A DNA stretch of 64,000 nucleotides from Sphingobacterium sp. HMA12 (GCF_002933815.1 NZ_BEYR01000001.1:1716691-1780690); one strand, 5' to 3'. Shown: positions 17,983-26,976, counted from the stretch's first letter. Numbers and translations are program-made. The notes: generated from the sequence alone by a model not told the origin.

Positions 17983-18757
17983 GCTCCCTTTCTACCCCTA
18001 AGCCAAAAAGTGCAAAATCATACTTTACCGGATCATTTGGATCCAGTAGTCGAAGGTTGTCCGTTAGCTCCTGTGCTGTCTTCCAATTGACTTTTTCCAA
18101 GGTAATCAGTCCAAATTTTTGTGCGACACGTTCAACATGGACATCACATGGACAGATGAGATCTTTTGGTGACAGCCTATTCCAAATACCAAAATCAACG
18201 CCGTTGTTATCTGTTCGGACCATCCAGCGCAAAAACATATTGATGCGCTTGACAGTGGATTTTTGTGCCGGGCTGCTGATATGCTTACGCGTACGCTGTG
18301 GATAGTCGGGCAGGGAAAAAAAATATGTTTTAAACGCATTGAGGGCCTGTTCTAAATTGACCTCTGCTCGGGTTTCCTGCCCTACCAAAAAAGCATCCTC
18401 CAAAGAGTTAAAGTGATTGTAATGATGCTTAAAAAAAGCGACAAAATAGAGTATATCTGTATCATTGAACGTACGGTGCTTAAAACCGAGCAGGCTTTTA
18501 AGATCTTGGTCCTGATGATTCATCACAAAATCATAAGGAGCACCGTCCATTCTTTCGATCAATTCATTGCATTTATTAATAATCGTTTTACGTTGTCCCC
18601 AAGCCATAATAGCGGCCAGGAAGCCCATAATTTCAATATCATTCTTACTCGCAAACTGATGCGGAATGGAGATTGGATCGTTGGGGATAAAATTAGGTTG
18701 ATTATATTCATCAACCTTTTTATCCAAAAAGTCTTTTAAATTAAAATCTACAGCCAT
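17978..18757 (-). CDS. TIGR02757 (DUF2400) family protein
   Basis: A 259-residue protein matching TIGR02757, a conserved family common in Bacteroidota and some other bacteria. Typical segments are IMGFLAAIMAWGQRKTIINKCNELI and the C-terminal RLSPKDLICPCDVHVERVAQK, which resembles the helix-hairpin and DxH region of HhH-GPD DNA glycosylases. The exact activity is unknown; a base-excision or nucleic-acid role is a family-level guess. It starts 9 bp after the pyrD stop, so the two probably share one mRNA. Confidence 0.88.
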   Translation of the reverse strand: MAVDFNLKDFLDKKVDEYNQPNFIPNDPISIPHQFASKNDIEIMGFLAAIMAWGQRKTIINKCNELIERMDGAPYDFVMNHQDQDLKSLLGFKHRTFNDTDILYFVAFFKHHYNHFNSLEDAFLVGQETRAEVNLEQALNAFKTYFFSLPDYPQRTRKHISSPAQKSTVKRINMFLRWMVRTDNNGVDFGIWNRLSPKDLICPCDVHVERVAQKFGLITLEKVNWKTAQELTDNLRLLDPNDPVKYDFALFGLGVEREL

Positions 18758-18766
18758 TATCCTGAT

Positions 18767-19801
18767 CTATCTTCCTGTCTGTAGTATGCCCTTGCAAATA
18801 TTCGTGATCAAGCCTGGCCCCTCATAGATAAATCCGGTGTAGACCTGAACAAGGCTAGCGCCTGCATCCAGTTTTTCAATAGCATCTTTTGCAGAATGAA
18901 TGCCACCAACACCTATAATCGGAAATGCTTTGTTGGATTTTTCGCTTAGGTATCGGATTACCTCGGTAGAACGCTTGGTCAATGGACGTCCACTCACCCC
19001 ACCCGCTTCCTGGGTCAATTCTTGTTGGCTCTTTAAACCTTCGCGCGAAATAGTGGTATTTGTTGCAATAACCCCAGCGATCTGGGTCTCCATGACGATT
19101 TCCACAATATCATCCAGCTGGCTATCGGTAAGATCAGGAGCGATCTTAAGCAAGATAGGCTTTGGAGCCGGTTTTGCGTTATTCAGGTCTTGCAGCGTAT
19201 TTAATATATTTTTTAACGGTTCTTTTTCTTGCAGATCCCTTAGCCCCGGTGTATTGGGCGAGCTGACATTGACAACAAAATAATCCACATAGTCAAAGAG
19301 CGCATTGAAGCAATAAATATAATCGTTCACCGCTTCTTCGTTCGGTGTAAGCTTGTTTTTCCCGATATTACCGCCAATCAGAAGCCCTTTTCGGTCTTTT
19401 AGATTCTTCAGGCGATTTGCAGCCACATCCGCGCCCTGGTTATTGAATCCCATACGGTTAATCAACGCTTCATCTGGTACAAGACGGAACATCCGGGGTT
19501 TATCATTTCCGGGCTGTGGTCTTGGTGTAACGGTTCCAATTTCGATAAAACCGAACCCTAAATTAGTCATATCGGATATATACTCGGCATTTTTATCGAA
19601 GCCTGCAGCCAGTCCTACCGGATTTTTAAATTTCAATCCAAATACCTCACGTTCCAGGCGAGGATCTTCTACGGTAAAAATAGCATTCAATAGTTGCTTG
19701 GCGCCCCAGATTTTTGAGAAGACATTCAATCCGCTGGTCACTTTGTGGTGAGCCATCTCCGGATTCATGGTAAAGAATATAGGTTTGACTAATTTATACA
19801 T
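18767..19801 (-). CDS. pyrD: Dihydroorotate dehydrogenase (quinone), class 2
   Basis: A 344-residue enzyme that oxidises dihydroorotate to orotate in pyrimidine synthesis, using membrane quinone. Class 2 features are the N-terminal amphipathic helix ([19 protein letters not shown]) that touches the membrane, [13 protein letters not shown], catalytic Ser in [21 protein letters not shown] and [10 protein letters not shown]. The ATG at 19801 is chosen over an upstream ATG at 19837, because the family starts with MYKLVKP and a perfect -7 box (TAACTTTG, 19807-19814 on the minus strand) lies between the two. The mRNA could be almost leaderless. TIGR02757 is downstream in the same unit. Confidence 0.97.
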   Translation of the reverse strand: MYKLVKPIFFTMNPEMAHHKVTSGLNVFSKIWGAKQLLNAIFTVEDPRLEREVFGLKFKNPVGLAAGFDKNAEYISDMTNLGFGFIEIGTVTPRPQPGNDKPRMFRLVPDEALINRMGFNNQGADVAANRLKNLKDRKGLLIGGNIGKNKLTPNEEAVNDYIYCFNALFDYVDYFVVNVSSPNTPGLRDLQEKEPLKNILNTLQDLNNAKPAPKPILLKIAPDLTDSQLDDIVEIVMETQIAGVIATNTTISREGLKSQQELTQEAGGVSGRPLTKRSTEVIRYLSEKSNKAFPIIGVGGIHSAKDAIEKLDAGASLVQVYTGFIYEGPGLITNICKGILQTGR

Positions 19802-19861
19802 AATCGCAAAGTTACTCAAACAAGAAGAAATATTCATTACTTTTGTACTTTTGCATTTGAA

Positions 19862-21781
19862 ATGATATCAATAAATAACTTAACATTTGAAATAGGATCC
19901 CGTGCATTGTATGATGAGGCAAACTGGCACATCAAACCGGGTGATAAAGTAGGTCTAATTGGCGCCAATGGAGCCGGAAAATCTACCTTGTTGCGGTTGA
20001 TCGTCGGACAGTACGCCCCAACTTCGGGAACGATTTCCATGGCAAAGGATCTTAAGATCGGTTACCTCAACCAAGACTTGCTATCCTATCATTCCGATAA
20101 GAGCATATTATATGTAGCCATGGAAGCGTTTGAACGCCAAAATCAATTACATGCCGAGATAGAGGACTTACTTGCTAAATTAGAAACAGATTATTCGGAC
20201 GATATTCTAAATAAACTCAGTGACAGACAGTTGGAATTTGAAGCGCTGGACGGTTACAATCTGGAATTCAAAGCCCACGAAATCCTGGCCGGTCTAGGTT
20301 TTTCAGAAGAAGAACAAAAAAGACCGCTAGCGACATTCTCAGGAGGTTGGCGTATGCGTGTGATGCTTGCCAAAATCTTATTGCAGACTCCTGATATCCT
20401 ATTATTGGATGAGCCGACCAACCACATGGACTTACCTTCTATCAAATGGCTAGAGAACTATCTACAGGCATTTGACGGCGCTATTGTCATCGTATCACAC
20501 GATAGATACTTTCTCGACCGCATCATCAAAAAGACAGTTGAATCACGAAAAGGGAAATTAACACTTTATGCGGGCAACTACAGTTTTTACCTGGAAGAAA
20601 AGGAATTAAGAAACGAATTACAGGCCAACCAGTTCAAAAATCAGCAAGCGAAGATCAAACAGGAAGAGCGACTTATCGAACGTTTCCGTGCCAAAGCTTC
20701 CAAAGCTAAAATGGCGCAGTCGCGGATTAAGGCCCTGGATAGAATGGAGCGAATTGAAGATGTGGATGATGATAATCCAACGGTCAACTTTAGCTTCAAG
20801 TTTTCAAAACCTTCCGGACGTCATGTGGTGACTTTAGACAATATTTCTAAATCTTATCCGAACCTAGAAATATTAAAAAACACCTCTGCCATCATTGAAA
20901 AAGGAGATAAGATCGCGTTGATCGGTGCGAACGGAAAAGGTAAGTCTACCCTTCTCCGTATTGTAGCTGGCGCAGATAATCAATTTGAGGGAAAATCAGA
21001 GCATGGGCACAATGTGTCGCAGACGTTCTTTGCACAACATCAGCTGGAAGCACTTCACCTCGAAAACTCGATCTTGGCCGAACTGCAGGCTTTTGCTCCA
21101 AAGCACACGGAGACTGAATTGCGTTCGATATTGGGCTGTTTCCTATTTACAGGCGACGATGCCTTCAAAAAAATTAAGGTATTATCCGGAGGAGAAAAAT
21201 CCCGCGTAGCTCTTGCTAAGGCATTAACTGCTGATGCCAACTTCTTGGCACTCGATGAGCCCACCAACCACTTGGACATGCAATCGGTCAATATTTTGAT
21301 TCAGGCCCTGCAGCAATTCGAAGGCACCTTTATTGTGGTTTCCCACGACCGCTATTTCTTGGATCATGTGGCCAATAAAATTTGGTATATCGAAGATAAA
21401 GAGATCAAAGAATATCCGGGTACTTATCAGGAGTATGAGGAATGGGCTTCAAAGCGTGTTGTAAAAACAGAGTTCAAACCGGAGAAAAAAGTCAAGGAAG
21501 AGCCAAAGGTAAAAAAGGAGAAACAAGCGCCATCTGAAGACCGTACCCGACTGCTGAGCAAAAAGAACAAGGAGCTTTCTGCATTGGAGAAAAAGATCGG
21601 AGAACAGGAAAGATTGGTCAAGGACCTTGAACTGAAACTGGCGGATGAAGTTGTTTATTCGGATGCGACTAAGTTACAGGAAACTACGCGCGCTTACAAT
21701 TCGGCAAAGGCCGAGTTAATCCATTATCAAGAACAATGGGAACAATTGGCCGAGGAAATTATGGAATTGGAAAATGATTAA
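19862..21781 (+). CDS. ABC-F family ATPase (Uup/EttA-like)
   Basis: A 639-residue soluble protein with two ABC domains and no membrane segments. The first domain has [14 protein letters not shown] and [11 protein letters not shown]; the second has [17 protein letters not shown] and [11 protein letters not shown]. The linker between them (about 245-310) is the basic helical arm that contacts tRNA on the ribosome, and the C-terminus is a charged coiled coil. ABC-F proteins act in translation, rescuing stalled ribosomes or giving antibiotic resistance; the coiled-coil tail is closest to Uup. Two back-to-back TACTTTTG boxes (19838-19853) precede the ATG by few bases. Confidence 0.95.
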   Translation: MISINNLTFEIGSRALYDEANWHIKPGDKVGLIGANGAGKSTLLRLIVGQYAPTSGTISMAKDLKIGYLNQDLLSYHSDKSILYVAMEAFERQNQLHAEIEDLLAKLETDYSDDILNKLSDRQLEFEALDGYNLEFKAHEILAGLGFSEEEQKRPLATFSGGWRMRVMLAKILLQTPDILLLDEPTNHMDLPSIKWLENYLQAFDGAIVIVSHDRYFLDRIIKKTVESRKGKLTLYAGNYSFYLEEKELRNELQANQFKNQQAKIKQEERLIERFRAKASKAKMAQSRIKALDRMERIEDVDDDNPTVNFSFKFSKPSGRHVVTLDNISKSYPNLEILKNTSAIIEKGDKIALIGANGKGKSTLLRIVAGADNQFEGKSEHGHNVSQTFFAQHQLEALHLENSILAELQAFAPKHTETELRSILGCFLFTGDDAFKKIKVLSGGEKSRVALAKALTADANFLALDEPTNHLDMQSVNILIQALQQFEGTFIVVSHDRYFLDHVANKIWYIEDKEIKEYPGTYQEYEEWASKRVVKTEFKPEKKVKEEPKVKKEKQAPSEDRTRLLSKKNKELSALEKKIGEQERLVKDLELKLADEVVYSDATKLQETTRAYNSAKAELIHYQEQWEQLAEEIMELEND

Positions 21782-21841
21782 TTTTTTTGGCTTAAAATCA
21801 GCTTTTTAAGCACAGGAGTGCGATTTTAAGCCAAAAAAATT
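21780..21841. repeat. 20-bp inverted repeat between ABC-F gene and tRNA
   Basis: Perfect 20-nt arms (21780-21799 and 21822-21841) around a 22-nt loop. Each arm has the T7-GGCTTAAAATC form. No U tract follows on either strand, so it is not a standard terminator. The right arm reaches the -33 box of the tRNA promoter. Confidence 0.9.
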
Positions 21842-21871
21842 TGCAGAAATAGGATTAAAGCCCTACTTTTG
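21840..21871 (+). promoter_or_regulatory. Promoter of tRNA-Lys
   Basis: -33 box TTTG (21840-21843), 20-bp spacer, -7 box TACTTTTG (21864-21871). This exactly fits the Bacteroidota primary-sigma consensus. Transcription should start about 35 bp before the tRNA. Confidence 0.8.
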
Positions 21872-21913
21872 CATCACTTCAAACAAGGAACGATAGTTCA
21901 AAAAAAGAAGTAC

Positions 21914-21986
21914 GATTCCGTAGCTCAGCTGGTAGAGCAATACACTTTTAATGTATGGGTCCTGGGTTCGAATCCCAGCGGGATCA
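21914..21986 (+). tRNA. tRNA-Lys (anticodon TTT)
   Basis: A complete cloverleaf of 73 nt. The acceptor stem is GATTCCG/CGGGATC with one wobble. The D arm is GCTCAGCTGGTAGAGC, the anticodon stem ATACA/TGTAT encloses loop CTTTTAA, and the T arm is CTGGG-TTCGAAT-CCCAG. The discriminator base is A. CCA is not encoded. A strong promoter lies upstream and a terminator just downstream, so it is transcribed alone. Confidence 0.98.
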
Positions 21987-21992
21987 CAGAGG

Positions 21993-22021
21993 AAAAGCTA
22001 ATCGCAAGATTAGCTTTTTTT
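21993..22021 (+). terminator. Terminator of tRNA-Lys
   Basis: Perfect 11-bp stem (21993-22003 with 22008-22018), GCAA tetraloop and a T tract, 6 bp after the tRNA. Confidence 0.92.
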
Positions 22022-22237
22022 GTTTAACGGAATTAGGATTCGGACGAAGGGTCGGCCGGGTTCGATCCTTCGGAGGCTCAAGGATGCTTAAGTGGGTATC
22101 TTCAGGAGCAAAAGTAGAAATCCTGGAACCGGAAATTTGATACTTTGGTTATAGCTACCTAAAATTTTCAACAGTTAATTATAGATATTTAATTTACAAA
22201 TCGCTATTTTTATAATGTAACTAACTGATTTATAAGC

Positions 22238-22417
22238 ATGGAAATTATATTACTTATTATCGGCATTATTGTATTTCCTGGAGGGGTTGCGCTCAATATG
22301 TCAATTAACCGCCGGCGGTTTTATCGCCGAGGCCCTGGAGGCTTACAGCATTTTGAAAGTTACGGGAAGGCAGTTGATATTTCCTATTTGCTTTATATCC
22401 TTTACTTCAACTCCTGA
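22238..22417 (+). CDS. Small membrane protein, 59 residues
   Basis: A short gene beginning MEIILLIIGIIVFPGGVAL, one hydrophobic helix. It is followed by SINRRRFYRRGPGGLQHFESYGKA, which I recognise as the conserved core of a family of tiny Bacteroidota membrane proteins, often misnamed molybdenum transporter permease. Family members usually continue with a second helix to about 70 residues; this one stops soon after (YLLYILYFNS). The ATG follows 216 bp of non-coding sequence behind the tRNA terminator. The function is unknown. Confidence 0.65.
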   Translation: MEIILLIIGIIVFPGGVALNMSINRRRFYRRGPGGLQHFESYGKAVDISYLLYILYFNS

Positions 22418-22487
22418 AAAAATAATGTTCAGCGCCCTTTTTTCACCCGCTCATTTTAATTATTTTAGTCTGACTTCATTAATTAAA

Positions 22488-23798
22488 ATGATCAATAAAA
22501 ATAGGCCTTATATAAAAGCTGCAGTTTCCCAGTGGGGGCATGCTGCTTACCAATCTGTTGAAAAGTACTTTTCAGGATTTATCGTTTCTTTCCTGCTCCT
22601 GTATGCTACGCCTTTTGTTGCCGACGCCCAATCTTCAAAGGATTCTCTTACACAGGCGCTGAATGAACAATACAGTAAATCGGGGTTTCCCGGTTTTAGT
22701 GTTGCCATCGTAAACAAGGATAGTATTTTATATGAACAAGGCTTCGGCTTTGCTGATATCGATAAAAAGCTTCCGTATAATATCAACACGCTGCAGCCCA
22801 TAGCATCCGTAAGTAAACTTTTCATTGGTATGGCAGTAATGAAAGCAGTGGAACAGGGGCTGTTCACACTTGACGCGGATATCAACGGGATTTTACCGTT
22901 TAAAGTAGTGCACCCCTATAACCCTGAAATCCCCATCACCATAAAACACCTGGTGACCCATACATCGGGTATAGTAGATCACGCGGATACCTATAAAAAA
23001 ACCTATATCTACCCCCCTCCTGTGAAAGAAGGCAACGCGCTATATCAGCTTATGGTTTCTAAAGGCTACGGTGCTACAGCATCGGATACGACTCTGGGAG
23101 GTTTTCTAAAGAACTATCTGACAACAGACGGGCACCTTTTTAAAAAGAGCAATTTCAACAAGGCCGCTCCCGGCAAAAGGTACGAATACTCGAACCTTGC
23201 TTCTGATCTTGTTGCCTACCTGATAGAGGTGAAATCTGGACTTTCATTTGCGGCATATACGGAGAAATACATCCTAGGTCCCCTGCACATGAACGCTTCT
23301 GGATGGTTTGCCAGGCCAGAATTGAAGGACAGAAATGCTATTTTGTATACTGGGTTAAAAGTTCCTTATCCTTCTTACACCTCCATTTGTTATCCGGATG
23401 GTGGCCTAATCACATCCTGCCATGATCTGAGCATTTTTCTGAAAGAGAATATTGCCGGCTATCAAGGGAAGGGCACGCTGTTAGAACCCGCATCATTTTC
23501 TATATTGATGCAGCCGACCTTTTCAGCAGCCTACAAACCCAGCGATATCAACCCGGACGAGCCCAACATCGGCGTGCTCTATACCATAAAAAAGAACGGC
23601 ATTATTGGTCATAGTGGCAGCGATGGTGGCGTCACATCCTTTCTTTATTTCAATCCAGAAAAAGGATATGGTATGCTTTTCATTGCCAATACGGAACTGG
23701 AGGGTCTAAATGGTATTAATAAGAACCTGCTTTCCGACTTTCAGAAAATATGGGGCATTATGAGCCAATATGGTACAAAGTTACATAACCGGTCTTAG
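22488..23798 (+). CDS. Serine hydrolase, class C beta-lactamase-like
   Basis: A 436-residue secreted protein. The ATG at 22488 gives a late but plausible signal sequence (hydrophobic 30-45, ending ADAQ). The frame is open further upstream, but that part overlaps the small membrane gene and is not protein-like. The penicillin-binding / class C beta-lactamase motifs are Ser107-x-x-Lys110 (ASVSKLF), Tyr234-Ser-Asn (YSNLASDLVAYL) and a C-terminal GHSGSDGG in place of KTG. Such proteins are esterases, D-aminopeptidases or beta-lactamase relatives. No terminator or partner is seen; 23799-24070 is empty of genes. Confidence 0.88.
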   Translation: MINKNRPYIKAAVSQWGHAAYQSVEKYFSGFIVSFLLLYATPFVADAQSSKDSLTQALNEQYSKSGFPGFSVAIVNKDSILYEQGFGFADIDKKLPYNINTLQPIASVSKLFIGMAVMKAVEQGLFTLDADINGILPFKVVHPYNPEIPITIKHLVTHTSGIVDHADTYKKTYIYPPPVKEGNALYQLMVSKGYGATASDTTLGGFLKNYLTTDGHLFKKSNFNKAAPGKRYEYSNLASDLVAYLIEVKSGLSFAAYTEKYILGPLHMNASGWFARPELKDRNAILYTGLKVPYPSYTSICYPDGGLITSCHDLSIFLKENIAGYQGKGTLLEPASFSILMQPTFSAAYKPSDINPDEPNIGVLYTIKKNGIIGHSGSDGGVTSFLYFNPEKGYGMLFIANTELEGLNGINKNLLSDFQKIWGIMSQYGTKLHNRS

Positions 23799-24070
23799 CG
23801 CCACAGCGCAGTTACTGTTGATGATATAAGAATAAACACTTAAACACTCCTGTACAATACAGACTCAGTCGACTCATTTTTAGGAATCGGCCTTTTAGTG
23901 CCTTAAAAACACTTTTTTGATATGAAACGCGCAGAATCCCTGTGGGCTGCTTCTCAACCAATGATTGCATTTTTTACGAACCGATCGTGTTTTTGATGGG
24001 CAACAGGTTTTCATAATTCGTCTTCATGCTAAATTGTATTGCGTATTCTGCGACTGTTAGGTCGCTTAAT

Positions 24071-24346
24071 CTATTGTTTAATAATTTTGCTTTCCGCCTT
24101 CCATTGCTCGTACCTCTCTTTCATGCAATGGCCACATGGTCTGTACCCGTTCAATAACGCTTCGGTATCGTCCTTAAAGAAAACCCGGTTTTCAACTTTC
24201 ATTCTTTTACCCGATGAGCAGGTGAGCAAACCGTATATCTTTGCTTTTTTGTAACCACCTAGCGTAACATCGCCATTGCGTATTAAAGTGCCGATTGCTT
24301 TTTTTCTTTCCTCAACGGTTTGTCCCAAATCTATATGGTTTACCAT
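24071..24346 (-). CDS. Small Ada-type metal-binding protein
   Basis: A 91-residue protein consisting of an Ada_Zn_binding-like domain. The region KIYGLLTCSSGKRMKVENR (36-54) contains Cys43, and NGYRPCGHC (66-74) contains Cys71 and Cys74. E. coli Ada has four zinc Cys, one of which accepts methyl groups from phosphotriesters; here the second is replaced within the SSGKR stretch, as in a known small Bacteroidota subfamily. It is the last gene after a SnoaL-like gene and an Oxygenase-NA gene on the same strand, with a 143-bp gap before it, and probably belongs to a DNA-alkylation response. Confidence 0.8.
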   Translation of the reverse strand: MVNHIDLGQTVEERKKAIGTLIRNGDVTLGGYKKAKIYGLLTCSSGKRMKVENRVFFKDDTEALLNGYRPCGHCMKERYEQWKAESKIIKQ

Positions 24347-24489
24347 GTCGTTCGTTTTAATATTATTGCTAAAAGACGAGAACCACAGCTTCTTTAATGA
24401 TCATCGCCCTTTTTCGTTTTGCGCCCCAATAATACCAGCCCATGCCATGCCGGATTGCTTTTCATTTTATGAATACCTGTAATTAGTTG

Positions 24490-25203
24490 TTAAGATTTAG
24501 CGTCATGGAAGATGATACCCAAGGTATGTCTTTCACCGCTGTGTATGGTAGCAACACCGTGTTTCATGGTTACCCTGTAATAACCTTTTGCACCTTTTAC
24601 CGGGCGGAAATTGGTTGCGAATACAATTACATCACCTTTCTTCGGCTTGATTACGTGTGTACGGGATTGTGCCATCGGTATATTTTCGGTCAGGATAAAT
24701 TCGCCTCCGGTATAATCCTTGTCAATGTCATCTAAGAAAAGGACGATCTGCATCGGAAAATAAACCTCGCCATATAAATCCTGGTGCATTGCACAAAATC
24801 CACCTGCACCATATCCAAGAATTAAAGCAGTAGCTTTTTCCTGCCCGTTTTCCTTACACTCGTCAATGAACTCTTTATGCGTTTTAGGATAGCGGATATT
24901 TATTTTCAATACCTCAAACCATTTATTGGCAACAGGGGCGAGATAAGTATAAAAATTCGCTCGTAATTCCGTCAGAATGTTAGGCAACGGATAATTGAAG
25001 TATTTGTAAACGCCTTTACCAAAGCGGTAGCGTTCCATAACGACCGTTTTTCTGTATCGGTATTCTTCCTTGAACTCATGGAGCAGCTCTGCACATTCTT
25101 TATCGTTGATTAGGCCAGGGACAATGGCAAATCCTTTACTGCTTAATTCATCAAGGATTATATCCCATTTTTTTATCTTTAATCTCTGTTCTATTGTATT
25201 CAT
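24490..25203 (-). CDS. 2OG-Fe(II) oxygenase, Oxygenase-NA (DUF2086) family, copy A
   Basis: A 237-residue dioxygenase. The iron ligands are His140-x-Asp142 (MHQDLYGE) and probably His215 (MKHGV), with Arg225 positioned to bind 2-oxoglutarate. The MERYRFGKGVYKYFNYPLP segment and the C-terminal LGIIFHDA are characteristic of PF09859, predicted to oxidise damaged nucleic-acid bases and often found with ada or alkA. It starts 35 bp after the SnoaL-like gene and shares a transcript with it. A second copy is encoded at 26077-26793; the two align along their whole length with most core positions identical. Confidence 0.88.
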   Translation of the reverse strand: MNTIEQRLKIKKWDIILDELSSKGFAIVPGLINDKECAELLHEFKEEYRYRKTVVMERYRFGKGVYKYFNYPLPNILTELRANFYTYLAPVANKWFEVLKINIRYPKTHKEFIDECKENGQEKATALILGYGAGGFCAMHQDLYGEVYFPMQIVLFLDDIDKDYTGGEFILTENIPMAQSRTHVIKPKKGDVIVFATNFRPVKGAKGYYRVTMKHGVATIHSGERHTLGIIFHDAKS

Positions 25204-25238
25204 AACTAATAACTGCTATAATTAAAAATTGAATTTAT

Positions 25239-25700
25239 TTATTGATTTTCTGCCTTGTTGCGAATACTTACGTTTTCAAATGAAGCATCAAAACCTACTG
25301 ACATGGGCGAGTCTACCATTAAACCGACTTGTACTGACTTATAAGCGATAGCGTTTAAGTGACCAATTTCTTCAACGATTTTTCCATCTACTACTTTCAA
25401 TACGGTTGTTCCGGTGAAGTGCATTTTTCTCCCTGTTGATTCGGGAAGTGAGTCTCCTTCGGCAATCAGGTCCGCTGTACCCCAAAAATTCAAATCAGGG
25501 AATGCAGCACGAAAATCTGTCATAAATGATTTGATGTCTTCACGGCCGTTGCGTGGTTCATGAAGTGAATATTTTAACAGCATATCTGCTGGTGCAATTT
25601 CATCAACGATTGAAAGGTCGAATGTTTCGCCCCAGAAGTGTGTAAACCAACGTAAAACTACTTCTTTATTCAATTCCTCTTTTGTTTTTTGATTTTCCAT
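25239..25700 (-). CDS. SnoaL-like ester-cyclase protein, internally shortened
   Basis: A 153-residue SnoaL-fold protein (NTF2-like). The first half (LRWFTHFWGE, HEPRNGREDIKSFMTDFRAAFPDL) and the second half (STGRKMHFTGTTVLKVVDGKIVEEIG) are typical of the ester cyclase family. From memory of that family, about 20 residues with a WEGGGTHTG-like motif normally stand between ADLIAEGD and the LP-TGRKM part. Here EGDSLPESTGRKM is contiguous, suggesting an in-frame deletion. The function is therefore uncertain. It is the first gene of the unit with oxygenase A. An upstream motif at 25776-25795 is shared with oxygenase B. Confidence 0.8.
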   Translation of the reverse strand: MENQKTKEELNKEVVLRWFTHFWGETFDLSIVDEIAPADMLLKYSLHEPRNGREDIKSFMTDFRAAFPDLNFWGTADLIAEGDSLPESTGRKMHFTGTTVLKVVDGKIVEEIGHLNAIAYKSVQVGLMVDSPMSVGFDASFENVSIRNKAENQ

Positions 25701-26076
25701 TTTATAAAAATTTTAAATTGTTTAAAAGTTTCTCACCCGTTTGATAGTTCAAAAGTAGTCAGACCATTCACTGTAGAAAATCCGTTTCTTGCGGTATCAG
25801 TTTGGCGACATTTTTTTAATTTATAGCAAGTTTCGGATTTTTTATTTTTGGCGGAGATTATTGTTTTGAACCATGAATAATAAGAAAGTAGAAAGTACGA
25901 TGCCCGGTCCGTTTAGCACCTCACGGCGATGCCAGTCTTTTGAACCCATTAGTTAATCATGGCATTATCAGAACAAAAGACAATAGACCAGCGATAGTCG
26001 AGTTCTTTAAGGCATTTGAGGGCTGGCAAAGCAAAATATATCTTACTTCCGGCTTTTACAGTATTAACCCTTTCTG
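25701..26076. other. Intergenic stretch between the two oxygenase units
   Basis: 376 bp without a supported gene. It contains the shared motif at 25776-25795. On the plus strand a frame ending at 26079 reads NHGIIRTKDNRPAIVEFFK and more, which might be a gene fragment, but it has no start codon. Confidence 0.4.
25776..25795 (-). promoter_or_regulatory. Shared 20-bp motif, copy 1
   Basis: GAAAATCCG-N4-TTGCGGT, 75 bp before the SnoaL-like start. The same sequence, different only in the middle four bases, lies 43 bp before oxygenase B. It is a candidate binding site for one common regulator. Confidence 0.5.
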
Positions 26077-26793
26077 TTAGCTAAGTCCATCATGAAAGAT
26101 GATGCCAAGACTATGCCTGCTTCCCGTATGGACCGGACTTACACCATGCTTCATATTTACCCGATAATAGCCTTTGGATCCCTTCATCGGACGGAAATTT
26201 GTAGTAAAAATAACCATGTCGCCACAGTTAGGTTTTAGTACGTTTGCCTTAGATTGAGCGCGTGGTATTTGTTCGGTTAAAACAAATTCACCACCTGTAT
26301 AATCCTTATCAAACTGGTCAAGCATCAAAACCATTTGCATCGGGAAGAAAATCTCACCGTACAAATCTTGGTGCAACGTATTAAAGCCACCCTTCCCATA
26401 TTTTAAAATAAGGACTGTAGGTTTTTCCTGTCCGTGTTCCTTGCATAGCTTTTTCATTGCTTTATGCGTAGCAGGAAATTTCTTATTTATGTTCAGCTCC
26501 TGCATCCATTGGTTGGCAACGGGTGCTATTGCAACATATACTTTTTCACGCAGGGTTGTAATCAGTTCTGGTAAAGGGTACTGAAAGTATTTGTACTCGC
26601 CCTGACCAAAACGATAACGTTCCATATGGATTGTTTTACGGTAGGTGCCATCTGCATTATATGCTGCAATCAGTGCATCGCATTCCTTTTCATTCAATAC
26701 ATCCTGGACAATAACAAAACCCTTATCGTGCAATTCCCTTGTGATTTCCTGCCAGTTCTTAGCAGCTAACCGTGCTTCTATATTTTCCATCAT
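26077..26793 (-). CDS. 2OG-Fe(II) oxygenase, Oxygenase-NA (DUF2086) family, copy B
   Basis: A 238-residue paralogue of the protein at 24490-25203, with the same ligands (LHQDLYGE and MKHGV) and the same MERYRFGQGEYKYFQYPLP and LGIIFHDG segments. The family is predicted to demethylate or repair oxidatively damaged or alkylated DNA bases. It is transcribed alone, with the shared 20-bp motif 43 bp upstream of its start. Two adjacent Met codons make the start ambiguous by one residue. The divergence of the two copies points to an old duplication or separate acquisition. Confidence 0.88.
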   Translation of the reverse strand: MMENIEARLAAKNWQEITRELHDKGFVIVQDVLNEKECDALIAAYNADGTYRKTIHMERYRFGQGEYKYFQYPLPELITTLREKVYVAIAPVANQWMQELNINKKFPATHKAMKKLCKEHGQEKPTVLILKYGKGGFNTLHQDLYGEIFFPMQMVLMLDQFDKDYTGGEFVLTEQIPRAQSKANVLKPNCGDMVIFTTNFRPMKGSKGYYRVNMKHGVSPVHTGSRHSLGIIFHDGLS

Positions 26794-26836
26794 TATGATT
26801 TTTAATGGTATAAAATTAGGTTTAGTGTATGGGCTG

Positions 26837-26856
26837 GAAAATCCGAAAATTGCGGT
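26837..26856 (-). promoter_or_regulatory. Shared 20-bp motif, copy 2
   Basis: GAAAATCCG-N4-TTGCGGT upstream of oxygenase B, 16 of 20 bases identical to the copy at 25776-25795, same orientation. Confidence 0.5.
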
Positions 26857-26976
26857 TTTCTATAATTTGCTTGTTTATTCATTTGTGATAAGCAATATCA
26901 ATTAAAGCGAAAGGTATTGATCTCTACTCATGTCCGCTCCTTTTAAATCATTTACCTGGTAATGGAGTTGATCTGG

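Noticed and set aside
22040..22080. tRNA-like remnant: GGGTTCGATCC followed by GGAGGCTCA
   Set aside because: The T-arm does not pair and no anticodon arm is present. Resemblance to a tRNA 3' end is too short to call an att site or tRNA fragment.
22269..22487. Upstream extension of the serine hydrolase frame
   Set aside because: It overlaps the small membrane gene in another frame and has no family similarity; the signal sequence begins at 22488.
24394..24465. Minus-strand 23-codon frame (MKSNPAWHGLVLLGRKTKK) between oxygenase A and the Ada-type gene
   Set aside because: The size is too small and no family is known. It could be translated, but the evidence is thin.
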